Shown piece after piece: positions 36,172-47,171 of a DNA stretch of 64,000 nt; position 1 is the first letter of the stretch, and each line of letters starts with the position of its first letter. The notes below the pieces were generated by a model. That model did not search any database. It had not been told where the DNA came from and saw only the letters and a list, made by a program, of their open reading frames with translations. A program made the translations under genes and the position numbers. Source of the DNA: JAXLYX01 sp046351215 (GTDB taxonomy: Bacteria; Myxococcota_A; Polyangia; Polyangiales; Houyiibacteriaceae). The DNA lies in contig JAXLYX010000005.1 of the NCBI GenBank assembly GCA_046351215.1, positions 496,001 through 560,000 on the forward strand. The letters are read 5' to 3'.

Positions 36172-36894
36172 TCAGACCGGCGGGGTCTCGGTGTGCGTAC
36201 GCGGCCGCTCGCCGAGCGCCGCGTACGCCCGGTCGCGATCCTCGACGATCGCGTCGAGCACGGCGCACGCCCGATCGAGGCCGAGCTCGACGAGCGTCTC
36301 GAGATTCGCCTGCGCCACGCGCTCGTGCAGCGGAGGGCGACGCTTCTTGGACAGGAACTCGAGGATGTCGACCTTCGTCGGGTCGACGTAGTCCGTCCCG
36401 TGGTCGCCGGGGCGCCGGATCGCGTCGAGCACGCTCCGACGCACGAGCTGGATGGTCGGGTCCGGCGAGCGCCGGATGAACGGCACGAGCCGGTAGGGCG
36501 AGTCGGTCGCGGGCTCCGCCACCGGATGGAAGGCCGCCATCGCGAGGGCCGGACCTCCGAGCCCCGCCCGCGCCGCGTCCCCGGTGCGGAGCCTCCCGAC
36601 GAACCGCTCGAACTCGCGACGATCGACGTCGAGACGCGGGAAGATGAGCAGGCCGACCTCGATGGAGGGATCCCTGGCCACCTCGTCGACGATCGCGAGC
36701 GGCCCCTCGAGCGAGAGGTCGTCGTCGAGGCAGACGCGCTGGGCCACGTGACCGTCGAGCCGTGCGCGCTCGGCCCAGGGGCAGAGGTTGTACGCCTCCA
36801 CGAACTCGACGACGTAGCGGAGGTTGATGCGCTTGGCCTCCGCGACGAGGGCGGCGTCGCGCGCCTCGGAAGGAGCCGTCGAGGCTTCGATCAT
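36172..36894 (-). CDS. DUF1415-family protein
   Basis: 240 residues, cytoplasmic. The family hallmark NLCPWAER is followed by an acidic segment, and the C-terminal half has the conserved PFIRRSPDPTIQLVRRS. The biochemical role is unknown. Convergent with the rhomboid gene, with one base between the stops. Confidence 0.85.
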   Translation of the reverse strand: MIEASTAPSEARDAALVAEAKRINLRYVVEFVEAYNLCPWAERARLDGHVAQRVCLDDDLSLEGPLAIVDEVARDPSIEVGLLIFPRLDVDRREFERFVGRLRTGDAARAGLGGPALAMAAFHPVAEPATDSPYRLVPFIRRSPDPTIQLVRRSVLDAIRRPGDHGTDYVDPTKVDILEFLSKKRRPPLHERVAQANLETLVELGLDRACAVLDAIVEDRDRAYAALGERPRTHTETPPV

Positions 36895-36935
36895 GCTCGC
36901 AGCATACCAGGGTCGGCCGGGGCGTCGCGAGCCCG

Positions 36936-38294
36936 TCAGCCGCGGACGTCGACGCCGACCGTCGCCCAGCGCCCGCGTCGGTACGCGACGAACGCGAGGG
37001 CGGCCATCACCGCGAGGGCGATCGGGAACGCCGACCAGACGTAGAGGGGCCCGAGGTCGAGCGCGTCGAAGACGAGGGCTACGGGCACGAGGACGAGGCC
37101 CGTACCGACGAAGTTGAGGCGCAGGCTGGTCCCCGTCGCGCCGGCCCCGCGCAGGGCCCCGACGAGCGCGATCTGGAGGCCCACGAGCGGCATGCCCGCG
37201 CCGAGGATGCGGATCCACTCGACGGCCAGGAGGTGAGCCTCGCTCCCGCGGTGCAGGTGGAACGCCTGCGCGAGCGGCGAGGCCGCGAGGACGAGGAGCG
37301 CGCCGAGCGCCGTCATCACGAGGGTCGCGAGCGCGACCGAGGCGCGCACGATCCGTCGCGCATCCTCGACCGCCGAGGCGCCGAGCGCCTGGCCGACGAG
37401 GGCGGACGTGGCCTGCGCGATCGCGAGACCGGGCACGAAGGCGAGGGACTGGATCCGGATCCCGACGCCATGGGCGGCGAGGACGGCCGCGCCGTGCGGA
37501 GCGAGGATCGCCACGAGGGCGAGGAAGCGGAGGTTCACGAGCGCGAGGTCGAGCGCGGCCGGGGCGCCGACGCGGAGCAGAGTCGCGACCACGACGCGAT
37601 CGAGAGAGGGCGTCGGGAGCCGCGGCTCGAGCCCGGGAACGGCCCCGCGAGCGAGCACGAAGCCGACGCCCGTGACGGCGAGGAGCTGGGAGGCGACGGT
37701 GGCGTAGGCGGCGCCCGCGAGGCCGACCGGGGGCAGCCCGAAACGCCCGAACATCCAGCCGATCGCGAGGACGACGTGCACCACGGCGGTCACGACGGCG
37801 ACGACGAAGGGAAGGAGCGTCCGCCCGACGGCCCGCATCGCGGCCGCGTAGAGCAGGAAGAGGTAGTAGACGAACGAGAACGCGAACATCGGGCGGACGT
37901 ACGTCGCGCCGAGACGCGCGCCTCCTCCGCTCGCGCCGAGTCCCTCGAGCAATCGCTCCGCGCCGAGCGTCCCGGCGACCGCCACCGCGACCCCGAGCGC
38001 GAGGACCAGCTTCGTCGCCTCGTCGAAGACGTGCGCGAGTCGGGCGCGGTCGCCGGCGCCGTGCGCACGTGCGATCAACGCCGCGGCGCCCACGGTGAAG
38101 CCCATCACGACGACGTTCGCGAAGACCACGACGTGCGTCGCGAGAGCGAGCGCCGACAGCGCCTGCTCGGAAGCGACGAGGCGCCCCGCGAGCGCCGTGT
38201 CGATCGCGAGCGTGAGCACTCCGACGACGTTCAGACCGACGACGGGGAGCGCGAGCCGCAGCAGGCGGGACGAGGGCGGAGCGAGGGACGTCAC
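36936..38294 (-). CDS. MATE-family efflux transporter
   Basis: 452 residues with 12 hydrophobic segments in two homologous halves, as in MATE drug/Na+(H+) antiporters. The N-terminal half has LALPVVGLNVVGVLTLAIDTALAG-type sequence and the mid-region GLAGAAYATV. GTG start at 38294. Substrate unknown. Not linked to an evident regulator. Confidence 0.92.
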   Translation of the reverse strand: MTSLAPPSSRLLRLALPVVGLNVVGVLTLAIDTALAGRLVASEQALSALALATHVVVFANVVVMGFTVGAAALIARAHGAGDRARLAHVFDEATKLVLALGVAVAVAGTLGAERLLEGLGASGGGARLGATYVRPMFAFSFVYYLFLLYAAAMRAVGRTLLPFVVAVVTAVVHVVLAIGWMFGRFGLPPVGLAGAAYATVASQLLAVTGVGFVLARGAVPGLEPRLPTPSLDRVVVATLLRVGAPAALDLALVNLRFLALVAILAPHGAAVLAAHGVGIRIQSLAFVPGLAIAQATSALVGQALGASAVEDARRIVRASVALATLVMTALGALLVLAASPLAQAFHLHRGSEAHLLAVEWIRILGAGMPLVGLQIALVGALRGAGATGTSLRLNFVGTGLVLVPVALVFDALDLGPLYVWSAFPIALAVMAALAFVAYRRGRWATVGVDVRG

Positions 38295-38378
38295 GGACCC
38301 GCGCAGCGTGCCCTCGTTTGCCGATCACGCCAAGCGCACGCGTGCTCCTCGGGCCCGAGCTGCTAACGTCGCCGGGCG

Positions 38379-40109
38379 ATGGGGGAGGCGATCGGACAGA
38401 TCGGGCCGTTCCGGCTCGTTCGCAGGCTCGGCGTCGGCGGCATGGCGGAAGCCTTCGAGGCCGTACGGACGTCCCCGGGGGGCCTGGTGCAGCGCGTCTG
38501 CGTCAAGCGCGTGCTCCCGGCGTACGCGGACGATCCCTCCTTCGCGCGCCTGTTCCGGCGCGAGGCCGAGATGGCCGCCGGGCTCCATCACGCCGGCATC
38601 GTCGCCGTGCTCGACGTCGCCGACGCGGACTCCCCGCCCTACCTCGCGCTCGAGCTCGTCGACGGCATCGACCTCCGTGCGCTGCTCGAGACCACCCCCG
38701 AGCGGCGCCTGCCCGCCGAGGTGGTGGCCTATCTCGCGAGCGAGCTCGCCGACTCCCTCGCCTACGCCCATCGTGGCGATCCGCGGCTCGGTCGTCCGGC
38801 GATCGTGCATCGCGACGTGAGCCCGTCGAACGTCCTCGTCGGACGCGCCGGCGAGATCAAGCTCGCGGACTTCGGGCTGGCGAAGGCGATCGACGCGAAT
38901 CCGGTGACCCAGAGCGGGACCATGCGCGGGAAGATCCCGTACATGGCCCCCGAGCACATGCGCGGCGGCGAGGTCGACGGGCGCATGGATCTCTTCGCGC
39001 TCGGCGTGCTGCTCTTCGAATGCCTCGCGGGACGTCGACCGTTCGACGGCGCGCACGACGTCGAGACGATGACGCGCATCCTCTCCGATCAGCGCCCGCT
39101 CCTCCACGACCTGCAGCCGGACGTTCCGCCGTACCTCGCGGAGATCGTGGAGCGGCTGCTCGCTCCGGAGCCGAAGCACCGATTCCCCTCGGCCGAGGCC
39201 CTGCGCGACGCGCTGTCGGCCGCCGGCCCGCTCGACCGCGCTCGTTTCGCGCTCGCCGATCGCGTCGAGTCGCGCCTCGGCGGGATCGCGACGCGCGCGC
39301 ACGTCGCGATGAACTCGGAGCGCGATCGGGGGAACGCGCACTGGCTCGCGGCCGTGCCCCCCGAGGATCGTGCGCCGCACGCCCTGCGTCCGGCCCCGGC
39401 GTCGACGCCTCCGCCGGTCCCCGCGGCGCCCGGCTCCGGAGCGAGCGAGGCCTCGCCCTTCCCGCGCACCGAGCAGATCACGAAGCAGGTGCGGCGCGAG
39501 GTGCCGAGGCCCGACGCTCCCCTCGCACGTCGGACCGGCCTCGCGCTCTCCGCCTTCGGCCTCGTGGCCGTGACCGTCGCCGGGACGGCGGCATGGGTGC
39601 ACGCGTCGAAGGACGCCCGTCCTCCCGGTAACGGCGACCGGGCGGCCGAATCCAGATCCGCCGCGCCGGAGCGGCCCCCCGCGCGTTCGTCGGAGACCAC
39701 GACTCCCGAGCGATCGACCGAGCGGCCGACGACGACGAGCCGCGAGGTCGTGGCGACGAGCGCAGCGCCCACGGAAGCACAGGGGCTCGACGGGTCACGC
39801 GCGGCGCCGGCGAACGCCACGACGCCCGGAGCGGCGCCCGCGAGCCGCGACGTCGCGGCGACCCCGGACGCCGAGGCGCCGACCGCGCGCGCGGCTCCGC
39901 GCACGGCCGCCCTCCGCGTCTTCGTGCATCCCTGGGGTTCGGTCTGGGTCGATCACCGCTTCGTCGGGCGCGCGCCCCGGACGATCGAGCTCTCCCCCGG
40001 CCCGCATCTCCTCGAGGCCGGACACGACCGCCCCGAGACCGCGAAGCGCGTCTCCGTGCAGCCGGGGGAGCGGCGCTCGATCGACCTCGAGCTCGCCCCC
40101 GGCCCCTGA
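38379..40109 (+). CDS. Transmembrane Ser/Thr kinase with C-terminal PEGA-like domain
   Basis: 576 residues. Kinase (about 10-275) with GVGGMAEA, CVKRV, HRDVSPSN (a common myxobacterial form of HRDLKPxN), DFG (LADFGLA) and APEHM. A membrane helix at about 388-408 (TGLALSAFGLVAVTVAGTAAWV), a 110-residue Ser/Thr/Pro/Ala linker, then a PEGA-like domain (about 510-575). Precedes the PEGA protein at 40239. A TGC-TAACGT -10-like sequence lies at 38361-38369. Confidence 0.94.
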   Translation: MGEAIGQIGPFRLVRRLGVGGMAEAFEAVRTSPGGLVQRVCVKRVLPAYADDPSFARLFRREAEMAAGLHHAGIVAVLDVADADSPPYLALELVDGIDLRALLETTPERRLPAEVVAYLASELADSLAYAHRGDPRLGRPAIVHRDVSPSNVLVGRAGEIKLADFGLAKAIDANPVTQSGTMRGKIPYMAPEHMRGGEVDGRMDLFALGVLLFECLAGRRPFDGAHDVETMTRILSDQRPLLHDLQPDVPPYLAEIVERLLAPEPKHRFPSAEALRDALSAAGPLDRARFALADRVESRLGGIATRAHVAMNSERDRGNAHWLAAVPPEDRAPHALRPAPASTPPPVPAAPGSGASEASPFPRTEQITKQVRREVPRPDAPLARRTGLALSAFGLVAVTVAGTAAWVHASKDARPPGNGDRAAESRSAAPERPPARSSETTTPERSTERPTTTSREVVATSAAPTEAQGLDGSRAAPANATTPGAAPASRDVAATPDAEAPTARAAPRTAALRVFVHPWGSVWVDHRFVGRAPRTIELSPGPHLLEAGHDRPETAKRVSVQPGERRSIDLELAPGP

Positions 40110-40170
40110 TCGCGACCCCCGCGCAACCGCCGCCGCGTCCGCCCGAGAACGCCTCTCGAACGCGCCGTCG

Positions 40171-40198
40171 TTGAAGCGTTCGAGGGGCGTGCTACGGA
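40171..40198 (+). promoter_or_regulatory. Promoter of the PEGA-domain and Cys-repeat genes
   Basis: TTGAAG, a 16-base spacer ending in TGC, TACGGA. Start near 40205, followed by AGGAGG nine bases before GTG 40239, which fixes the start of the next gene. Confidence 0.5.
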
Positions 40199-40238
40199 CG
40201 CGCACGTTGTGGGGAGACTCCGGAGGAGGGCGGGAAAA

Positions 40239-41906
40239 GTGCGCGCATTACGCACAATGCGAATCGGCTCCATGGCGAGACTGGGTCTCCTGGCCCTCGG
40301 GCTCTCGGCGACCGCCGTCCCCGCACGGGCCGAGGACCCGGCTTCGTCGGCGCCGGAGCTCGCGCTCGTCCGGGTGCAGGTGGGGAGCACGTCCGCCACG
40401 GAGACCGACGCGGCCTCCGCCGCGCTCGCCCACCTCCCCGGCGCGCTCGACGACGCGGAAGCGATCCGACGCTTCGAGGCCCGTCATTCGGTGGCCGCCC
40501 AGTCGGTGAATCCCACCGAGATCGAGCTGTGGGCGAATCGCTCGCGCACGGCCCTGCGTCATCTCTCGCGAGGGGATTACGCCGCCGCTCGCTCGGCCCT
40601 GCTCGAGGCTCAACGCATCGCGGAACGGGCGGCCGAGGCGATGAACCGCGAGACCGTGCGCGCGCGCCAGGTGCTCGACACCTGCCTCTACGTCGTGCGC
40701 GCCTCCCTCGAGACCCACGATCTCGCCGGCGCGGAGCAGCAAGCGCGCCAGTGTCGGCACCTCGTGCCACGCCTGCAGGCGACGGCCTACTCGCACCCGC
40801 CCGAGGTTCGCGAGCTGCTCGCGCGCATCGACGCGGAGCTCGCGAACGAACAGGCAGGAACCCTCGAGATCGCGAGCGATCCGTCGGGCTGCACGGTCCG
40901 AATCAACGGCGTCTACTTCGGCACGACGCCGCTCGCCACGAGCGAGCTCGGACGCGGGGACTACCGCGTCCAGGTCGAATGCGACGAAGGGGAACCGGGT
41001 CGGGTACACTCCGTCCGCCTCGGCAGCGAGGACGTCCGACTCGACGTCGACGTCGCCTTCGAGAGCGCGATCCGGAGCACGGGCTCGCTCGCCCTCGCCT
41101 ACGCCGACGTCGCCACCGCGGAAGCGCGCGCCGCACGCGATGCCCGCACGCTGGCGCGCGCGCTCGAGCTCGGCGTCGTGCTGCTCCGGCCCGCGTCCGA
41201 CGGCGGCGTGCTGCTCGAGGGCGTGGGCTCGAACGGCCGTGCCCGTACGGCGCACGTCGCCGCCGGAGCGGCGCCGAGCGAGCTCGCTGCGGCCCTGCGC
41301 ACCGTCGTACCCGCATCGTCGCGCCCCGAGAGGGCCACGGCGGACAGGCGGCGCACGCGTGGAGACCGACCGGGCTTCGGGTTCGGCCATCGGGCACGAC
41401 GAATCGCGGGCGCGACGCTGATCGCGGCCGGAGCCGCGGCCTCGGGCGCGGCGGTCGGAATGCTCTTCGTGCGCGACGAGCGTGCGGATCGCTACGCCTC
41501 GCTGCTGCCGGACGACACGAGCTATCTCTCGGCGCAGGAGAGCTACCGCCGCGCCAACGCGCTCGTGCTCGCGCTGCCGAGCATCGGCGCCTCGCTCGCG
41601 ACGACGGGCGCGGTCGTGGCCACGCCGGGCCCCCGCTTCACGTGGTACGGCATCGCTCTCGGTGTGGCGGGGCTCGGCCTCGCGAGCTGGGCCGTCGTCG
41701 ACGTGGCTCGGGCACCGGGCTGCGGGAGCGAGGCCCAGGACCTCCCGACGTGTCTGGATCGCGACCGCTCGTTCGATCGTGCCGCGATCCTCGCTGGATT
41801 CGCGTCTCCGATGATCGGCGTCCCCGTGACGCAGCTCGTACGCGCCGATGCCGGGGTCACCGCCGATCGACGGAGCGTGCTCGTGACGGTGCGCTCCCGC
41901 TTCTGA
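40239..41906 (+). CDS. Secreted/envelope PEGA-domain protein
   Basis: 555 residues from GTG 40239. A signal peptide (about 1-30, ending ARA) is followed by a helical TPR-like region and a PEGA domain (about 206-270, LEIASDPSGCTVRINGVYFG). Four or more hydrophobic segments near residues 390-530 place the C-terminal half in a membrane or barrel. No enzyme motif. It is 14 bases before the Cys-repeat lipoprotein gene and follows a PEGA kinase, so the three may work together. Confidence 0.75.
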   Translation: MRALRTMRIGSMARLGLLALGLSATAVPARAEDPASSAPELALVRVQVGSTSATETDAASAALAHLPGALDDAEAIRRFEARHSVAAQSVNPTEIELWANRSRTALRHLSRGDYAAARSALLEAQRIAERAAEAMNRETVRARQVLDTCLYVVRASLETHDLAGAEQQARQCRHLVPRLQATAYSHPPEVRELLARIDAELANEQAGTLEIASDPSGCTVRINGVYFGTTPLATSELGRGDYRVQVECDEGEPGRVHSVRLGSEDVRLDVDVAFESAIRSTGSLALAYADVATAEARAARDARTLARALELGVVLLRPASDGGVLLEGVGSNGRARTAHVAAGAAPSELAAALRTVVPASSRPERATADRRRTRGDRPGFGFGHRARRIAGATLIAAGAAASGAAVGMLFVRDERADRYASLLPDDTSYLSAQESYRRANALVLALPSIGASLATTGAVVATPGPRFTWYGIALGVAGLGLASWAVVDVARAPGCGSEAQDLPTCLDRDRSFDRAAILAGFASPMIGVPVTQLVRADAGVTADRRSVLVTVRSRF

Positions 41907-41920
41907 ACCGAGGTCGAACG

Positions 41921-43213
41921 ATGGCTAGGACAGCAATCTTCGTCGCGGCGCTCGCCGCGGCGCTGGGCGGATGCGTCCGTCCGCACTGCCCCGAGGGGCT
42001 CGTCGAATCGCAGGGAGGCTGCGTCGAGCCCACGGTCGACGGGGGGCTCGACTCGCGTCCGTGCGCGCTCGGCTGCACCGGCGCCGCGCCGGTCTGCAAC
42101 CCTCGGACCCTGCGCTGTGTCGCGTGTCTCGCGACGGACGATTGCGCCGATCCGTCCAGGCCGTTCTGCGATCGGACGTCCCATCGCTGCGTGGGCTGCC
42201 TCGAGGGCCTCCACTGCACCGATCCGGCGACGCCCGTCTGCGACCCCGTGGCCGGCGAGTGCCGAGGATGCCGTGCCGCCTCCGACTGCGCCGAGGCATC
42301 CCATCCAATCTGTCAGGCCCGCTCCGGGGCCTGCGTGGAGTGCGCGAAGACGGACGACTGCACGGATCCCGCGCGGCCCTTCTGCGAGGCGTTCTCGGGC
42401 GCGTGCATCGAGTGCCGCGCGTCCGGCGACTGCCGCGATCCGAGCCGCCCGCAATGCCGCTCGTCCGAGCACCGCTGCGTCGAATGCCTCGCGTCGAGCG
42501 ACTGCCACGATGCGGCGCGTCCCTTCTGCGAGACCGGCACGGGGACGTGCGCCGCCTGCCTCACCTCGGCGGACTGTCCCGATGCCTCGAACGGCGCTTG
42601 CGATCCCGTCGCGCGCACCTGCCGCGCCTGCACCGCGGACGCCGAGTGCGCGGCACACGCCGGCACGCCGGTCTGCCACGTCGGAACGGGACGCTGCGTC
42701 GCCTGCACGACCGAGACGGCCGCCTCGCGATGCGGCGCGACTTCCTGCGATGCGACGACGCACACGTGCACCACGACGCCGCGCCGCTCCGTGCCCTCGT
42801 GCGGCCTCTGCAGGGCGGACGCGGAATGCGCGGAGGGCCTCCGCTGCGTGTCCGCCGCGCGGAACAACGACTACGATCCGTACCGCTGCATGCCACCTCC
42901 CGCCGCTTCGACGTGCCCCAGTACGCCAGAGCCCTTCACGCAGCGTGTCTCCGGGTACCTCCTCGACGACGCCACGCGAGCGACCTTCTGCGCCCCCGTG
43001 GACTCGTGCGCGGCCTTCCTCGACTACCGTGCACGCAAGCCCTGCGGGGACGACTCGAGCTGCGCCGACTCGGGCGTCTGCGCCACCGGCGGGAGCCACG
43101 AGGCGACCTGTACGCTCGCCTGCGACAGGAGCGCGGTCTGCCTGTCGGGCGACGTCTGCGCGGGGAGGACCGGCCTCTTCACGTCCGGCACGAACGAGTG
43201 CAGGTCGCAGTGA
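41921..43213 (+). CDS. Cys-rich repeat lipoprotein
   Basis: 430 residues. Signal peptide with lipobox LGGC (Cys 18), so it is lipid-anchored. Residues about 66-282 are nine tandem 24-25-residue repeats with the pattern C-x-x-C-(6)-C-x-D-(3)-RPFC-(6), every unit holding four cysteines that could pair as disulfides. More cysteines follow in the 130-residue C-terminal part. It is presumed to be surface-exposed; a binding or adhesive role is an inference. GAGG precedes the ATG by seven bases. Confidence 0.85.
   Translation: MARTAIFVAALAAALGGCVRPHCPEGLVESQGGCVEPTVDGGLDSRPCALGCTGAAPVCNPRTLRCVACLATDDCADPSRPFCDRTSHRCVGCLEGLHCTDPATPVCDPVAGECRGCRAASDCAEASHPICQARSGACVECAKTDDCTDPARPFCEAFSGACIECRASGDCRDPSRPQCRSSEHRCVECLASSDCHDAARPFCETGTGTCAACLTSADCPDASNGACDPVARTCRACTADAECAAHAGTPVCHVGTGRCVACTTETAASRCGATSCDATTHTCTTTPRRSVPSCGLCRADAECAEGLRCVSAARNNDYDPYRCMPPPAASTCPSTPEPFTQRVSGYLLDDATRATFCAPVDSCAAFLDYRARKPCGDDSSCADSGVCATGGSHEATCTLACDRSAVCLSGDVCAGRTGLFTSGTNECRSQ
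42116..42766 (+). repeat. Tandem 72-base repeats in the Cys-rich lipoprotein gene
   Basis: Nine units of 72 bases (the eighth of 75) encoding the CVxC....DCxDxxRPFC repeat. The units differ at many third positions, so they are old duplications rather than recent slippage. Confidence 0.85.
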
Positions 43214-43219
43214 TCGCGC

Positions 43220-44986
<1,767 letters not shown>

Positions 44987-45111
44987 GATGCCTCCGCGGC
45001 TCCGGGGCAATCTACGGGCCCGGGCCCCCTCCCCGCAACCACGGAGGTGTCGTTCGATGGCGATCTCCGGCCCGATTCGGCGTAGGATGGCGTGCACAAA
45101 GGGAGCCGCAC

Positions 45112-45498
45112 ATGCCGAGCTGGGCCGAGGTTCAGGACTACGTCCGCAAGCAGTACAAGCTTCACGAGGACAACGACGACAGCTTCAAGCTGATCTGGGA
45201 GTTCCGGAACAACCGCTTCCAGATGATCACCGTCACCCGGTTCACCGCGATGGACCGCGAGTGGGTGGAGTTCACGTCCGCGGCCTGCCGCCGCGACGAG
45301 ATGCCCGCGGAAGTCGCCCTGACGAAGAACTTCCAGTTCGCGGTCGGAGCGCTCGCGCTCGACGGCGACGTGTACGTCGTGCGCTACAGCGCCCAGCTCG
45401 CGACGATGGATCTCGACGAGCTCGAGCTCCCGCTCCACGTCGTCGCGCAGACGGCCGATTCGATCGAAGCCGAGTTCACGCGCAAGGACGACTTCTGA
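45112..45498 (+). CDS. Small hypothetical protein (possible YbjN/chaperone-like fold)
   Basis: 128 residues, acidic, no signal or membrane segment. Alternating helix and strand pattern (DDSFKLIWEF, RFQMITVTRF, YVVRYSAQLATM) recalls the YbjN / type III secretion chaperone fold. This is a guess from character, not from a motif. GGGAG precedes the ATG and a TAGGAT box sits at 45083-45088. Confidence 0.6.
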   Translation: MPSWAEVQDYVRKQYKLHEDNDDSFKLIWEFRNNRFQMITVTRFTAMDREWVEFTSAACRRDEMPAEVALTKNFQFAVGALALDGDVYVVRYSAQLATMDLDELELPLHVVAQTADSIEAEFTRKDDF

Positions 45499-45573
45499 GG
45501 CGGGCCTCGGCGCCCTCCGCGCCGCGCATGCCGCGGCTGGACGCGCCCGACGTCCCGGCGTAGAGCCGCGAGC

Positions 45574-46215
45574 GTGGGAAGGCAGGACGAAGACTCCCCG
45601 CTCGCGCCCGTCGAGCTCCGCCCCATCGGAGTGGTCCGGTCGCCCTACGTCGAGCGTCACGGGACGCCGCAGCAGGCGAGCGCCGACGAACGGCAGCTCG
45701 AGGCGCGCATCGAGCTCGATCCGAAGCGTTGTCCTCCGGAGGCCGTGCGCGACCTCGAGGGAATGGACTACGTGTGGGTGATCGGCCTCTTCCACCTGAA
45801 CCAGGGCTACAATGCCCTGGTGATGCCCCCGAGGGGTCCGCGCGTGAAGCGCAGCGTCCTCTCGACGCGCTCGCCGCATCGGCCGAATCCGATCGGCCTC
45901 TCGGCCGTGAGGCTCGTGCGCGTGGAGGGGAGCACCCTCGTCGTGAAGGGCATCGACTTCCTCGACGGGACGCCCGTGCTCGACGTGAAGCCCTACGTCC
46001 CCTACGCCGACGCCTTCCCGCACGCCCGCGCGGGCTGGATCGACGCGATCGATCCGAACGAGCGCCAGGTCGGGCGCAAGCCGGGGAGGCGCCACCTCCT
46101 CCGTGGGGCGGAACCGACCGCGCAGGCCGAGCCCGAGGCGCGGGAAGCGGCATCCCCCCCCTGCGACGCCATGCCGCACCCCGACCGGCCTGCGGAGCCG
46201 GACGACGGCTGCTAG
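45574..46215 (+). CDS. trmO: tRNA (t6A37) N6-methyltransferase, TrmO family
   Basis: 213 residues. TrmO (TsaA/YaeB) methylates t6A at position 37 of tRNA. The family signature is strong: IGVVRSPYVE at the start and STRSPHRPNPIGLSAVRL, plus GIDFLDGTPVLDVKPYVPYAD. The C-terminal 40 residues are disordered and Ala/Glu/Pro-rich. The start at GTG 45574 is two bases off the usual SD pattern; it begins the family sequence. Confidence 0.93.
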   Translation: MGRQDEDSPLAPVELRPIGVVRSPYVERHGTPQQASADERQLEARIELDPKRCPPEAVRDLEGMDYVWVIGLFHLNQGYNALVMPPRGPRVKRSVLSTRSPHRPNPIGLSAVRLVRVEGSTLVVKGIDFLDGTPVLDVKPYVPYADAFPHARAGWIDAIDPNERQVGRKPGRRHLLRGAEPTAQAEPEAREAASPPCDAMPHPDRPAEPDDGC

Positions 46216-46224
46216 AACCCCTCC

Positions 46225-46557
46225 ATGGCCCGCCGACTCGCCGCTTCCGCCCTCGGGTTCCGCCTCCTGGTCACCGCCGTCGCGGCCGTCACGCCGCTCG
46301 TCGCCTGCAGCAGCGCCCAGGGCGAGCGCACGCGGTCGTACGAGGCCTCGGGCGTGGTGCGGGCCATCGATCGCGCGAACCGCTCGATCACGATCCAGCA
46401 CGGGGACGTCCCCGGCTACATGCCCGCCATGACGATGCCGTTCGAGGTCCCCGACCTGAACCTGCTGCAAGGAATCGCCGTCGGCGACCGGGTCGTCTTC
46501 CGGTTCACGCCGGAGGCGGGCGGCCGCCACGTGATCCGCTCGCTCCGCAAGCAGTGA
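46225..46557 (+). CDS. CusF-like copper-binding lipoprotein
   Basis: 110 residues. Lipobox LVAC (Cys 28) marks a lipoprotein. The mature domain is the OB-fold of CusF, with the Met-rich copper site GYMPAMTMPF. CusF carries Cu(I) or Ag(I) to the CusBA pump in the periplasm. The pump (50174-56692) is about 3.6 kb away, not adjacent. Ten bases after trmO. A TAGAAC -10-like box lies at 46212. Confidence 0.85.
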   Translation: MARRLAASALGFRLLVTAVAAVTPLVACSSAQGERTRSYEASGVVRAIDRANRSITIQHGDVPGYMPAMTMPFEVPDLNLLQGIAVGDRVVFRFTPEAGGRHVIRSLRKQ

Positions 46558-46610
46558 GCTCCGACGGAATCCCCCTCCCCGAGCCGGTCGCGACAGCGTA
46601 GAAACGGTCG

Positions 46611-47027
46611 ATGCCGATCCGCATCGACACCCGCCGTTCACCGATCCTCCGCGTCGATTGGGAGGGAGCCCCGAGCGACGAGGAGATGCGGGCGCACCTG
46701 CTCGAGCTGACGTCGCTGATCCGCTCGCTCCCGACGAACACGATCCTCTACGACGCCCGCTCGACGAGCGGTCCGAGCGCGATCCAGCGGCAGTTGATGG
46801 CGGATTGGATGAAGGAGAACGAGCTCCTCATCAAGAACCGGAGCGCGGGCACCGCGTTCGTGATCTCGTCGGCCCTGATCCGAGGCGCGCTCACGGCGAT
46901 CCTCTGGCTCCAGCCGATGTCCACCGAGCACACGGTCGTCGCGACGCCCGAGGAAGCCTACCGCTGGTGCGAGGAGCAGCTGCGCAAGCGCGAGGCCAAG
47001 CGTACGACCTCGGGCGGCGCACGATGA
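46611..47027 (+). CDS. STAS/SpoIIAA-like small protein
   Basis: 138 residues, cytoplasmic. Strand-helix order (ILRVDWEGAPSDEEMRAHL, NTILYDARSTSGPSA, TAFVISSALIRG, EEAYRWCEEQL) fits the SpoIIAA/STAS-like family common in myxobacteria. The conserved phospho-Ser site of anti-anti-sigma factors is not obvious, so function is unassigned. Confidence 0.65.
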   Translation: MPIRIDTRRSPILRVDWEGAPSDEEMRAHLLELTSLIRSLPTNTILYDARSTSGPSAIQRQLMADWMKENELLIKNRSAGTAFVISSALIRGALTAILWLQPMSTEHTVVATPEEAYRWCEEQLRKREAKRTTSGGAR

Positions 47028-47034
47028 GGAAGGG

Positions 47035-47116
47035 TGCGAGAAGCGGGAGTCGAACCCGCACGCCTTGCGGCACCGGAACCTAAATCCGGGGCGTCTGCCA
47101 ATTCCGCCATTCTCGC
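47035..47116 (-). tRNA. tRNA-Leu (anticodon UAG)
   Basis: 82 bases on the minus strand. The acceptor stem GCGAGAA pairs with TTCTCGC, anticodon loop TTTAGGT reads UAG, a long variable arm (class II) with GCCGCAAGGC, and the T loop GGTTCGACTCC are all present. CCA is not encoded. It sits just downstream of the E2 gene on the same strand. Confidence 0.95.
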
Positions 47117-47119
47117 GAA

Positions 47120-47150
47120 GACGGGGCAGCCGCCGAGCGGATGCCCCGTC
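47120..47150 (-). terminator. Hairpin between the E2 gene and tRNA-Leu
   Basis: Perfect 8-bp stem GACGGGGC / GCCCCGTC with a 15-base loop, starting three bases from the tRNA 5' end. It may terminate the E2 message or guide 5' processing of the tRNA. Confidence 0.5.
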
Positions 47151-47171
47151 GTCGTCGCAGCGTAGCCTCGA

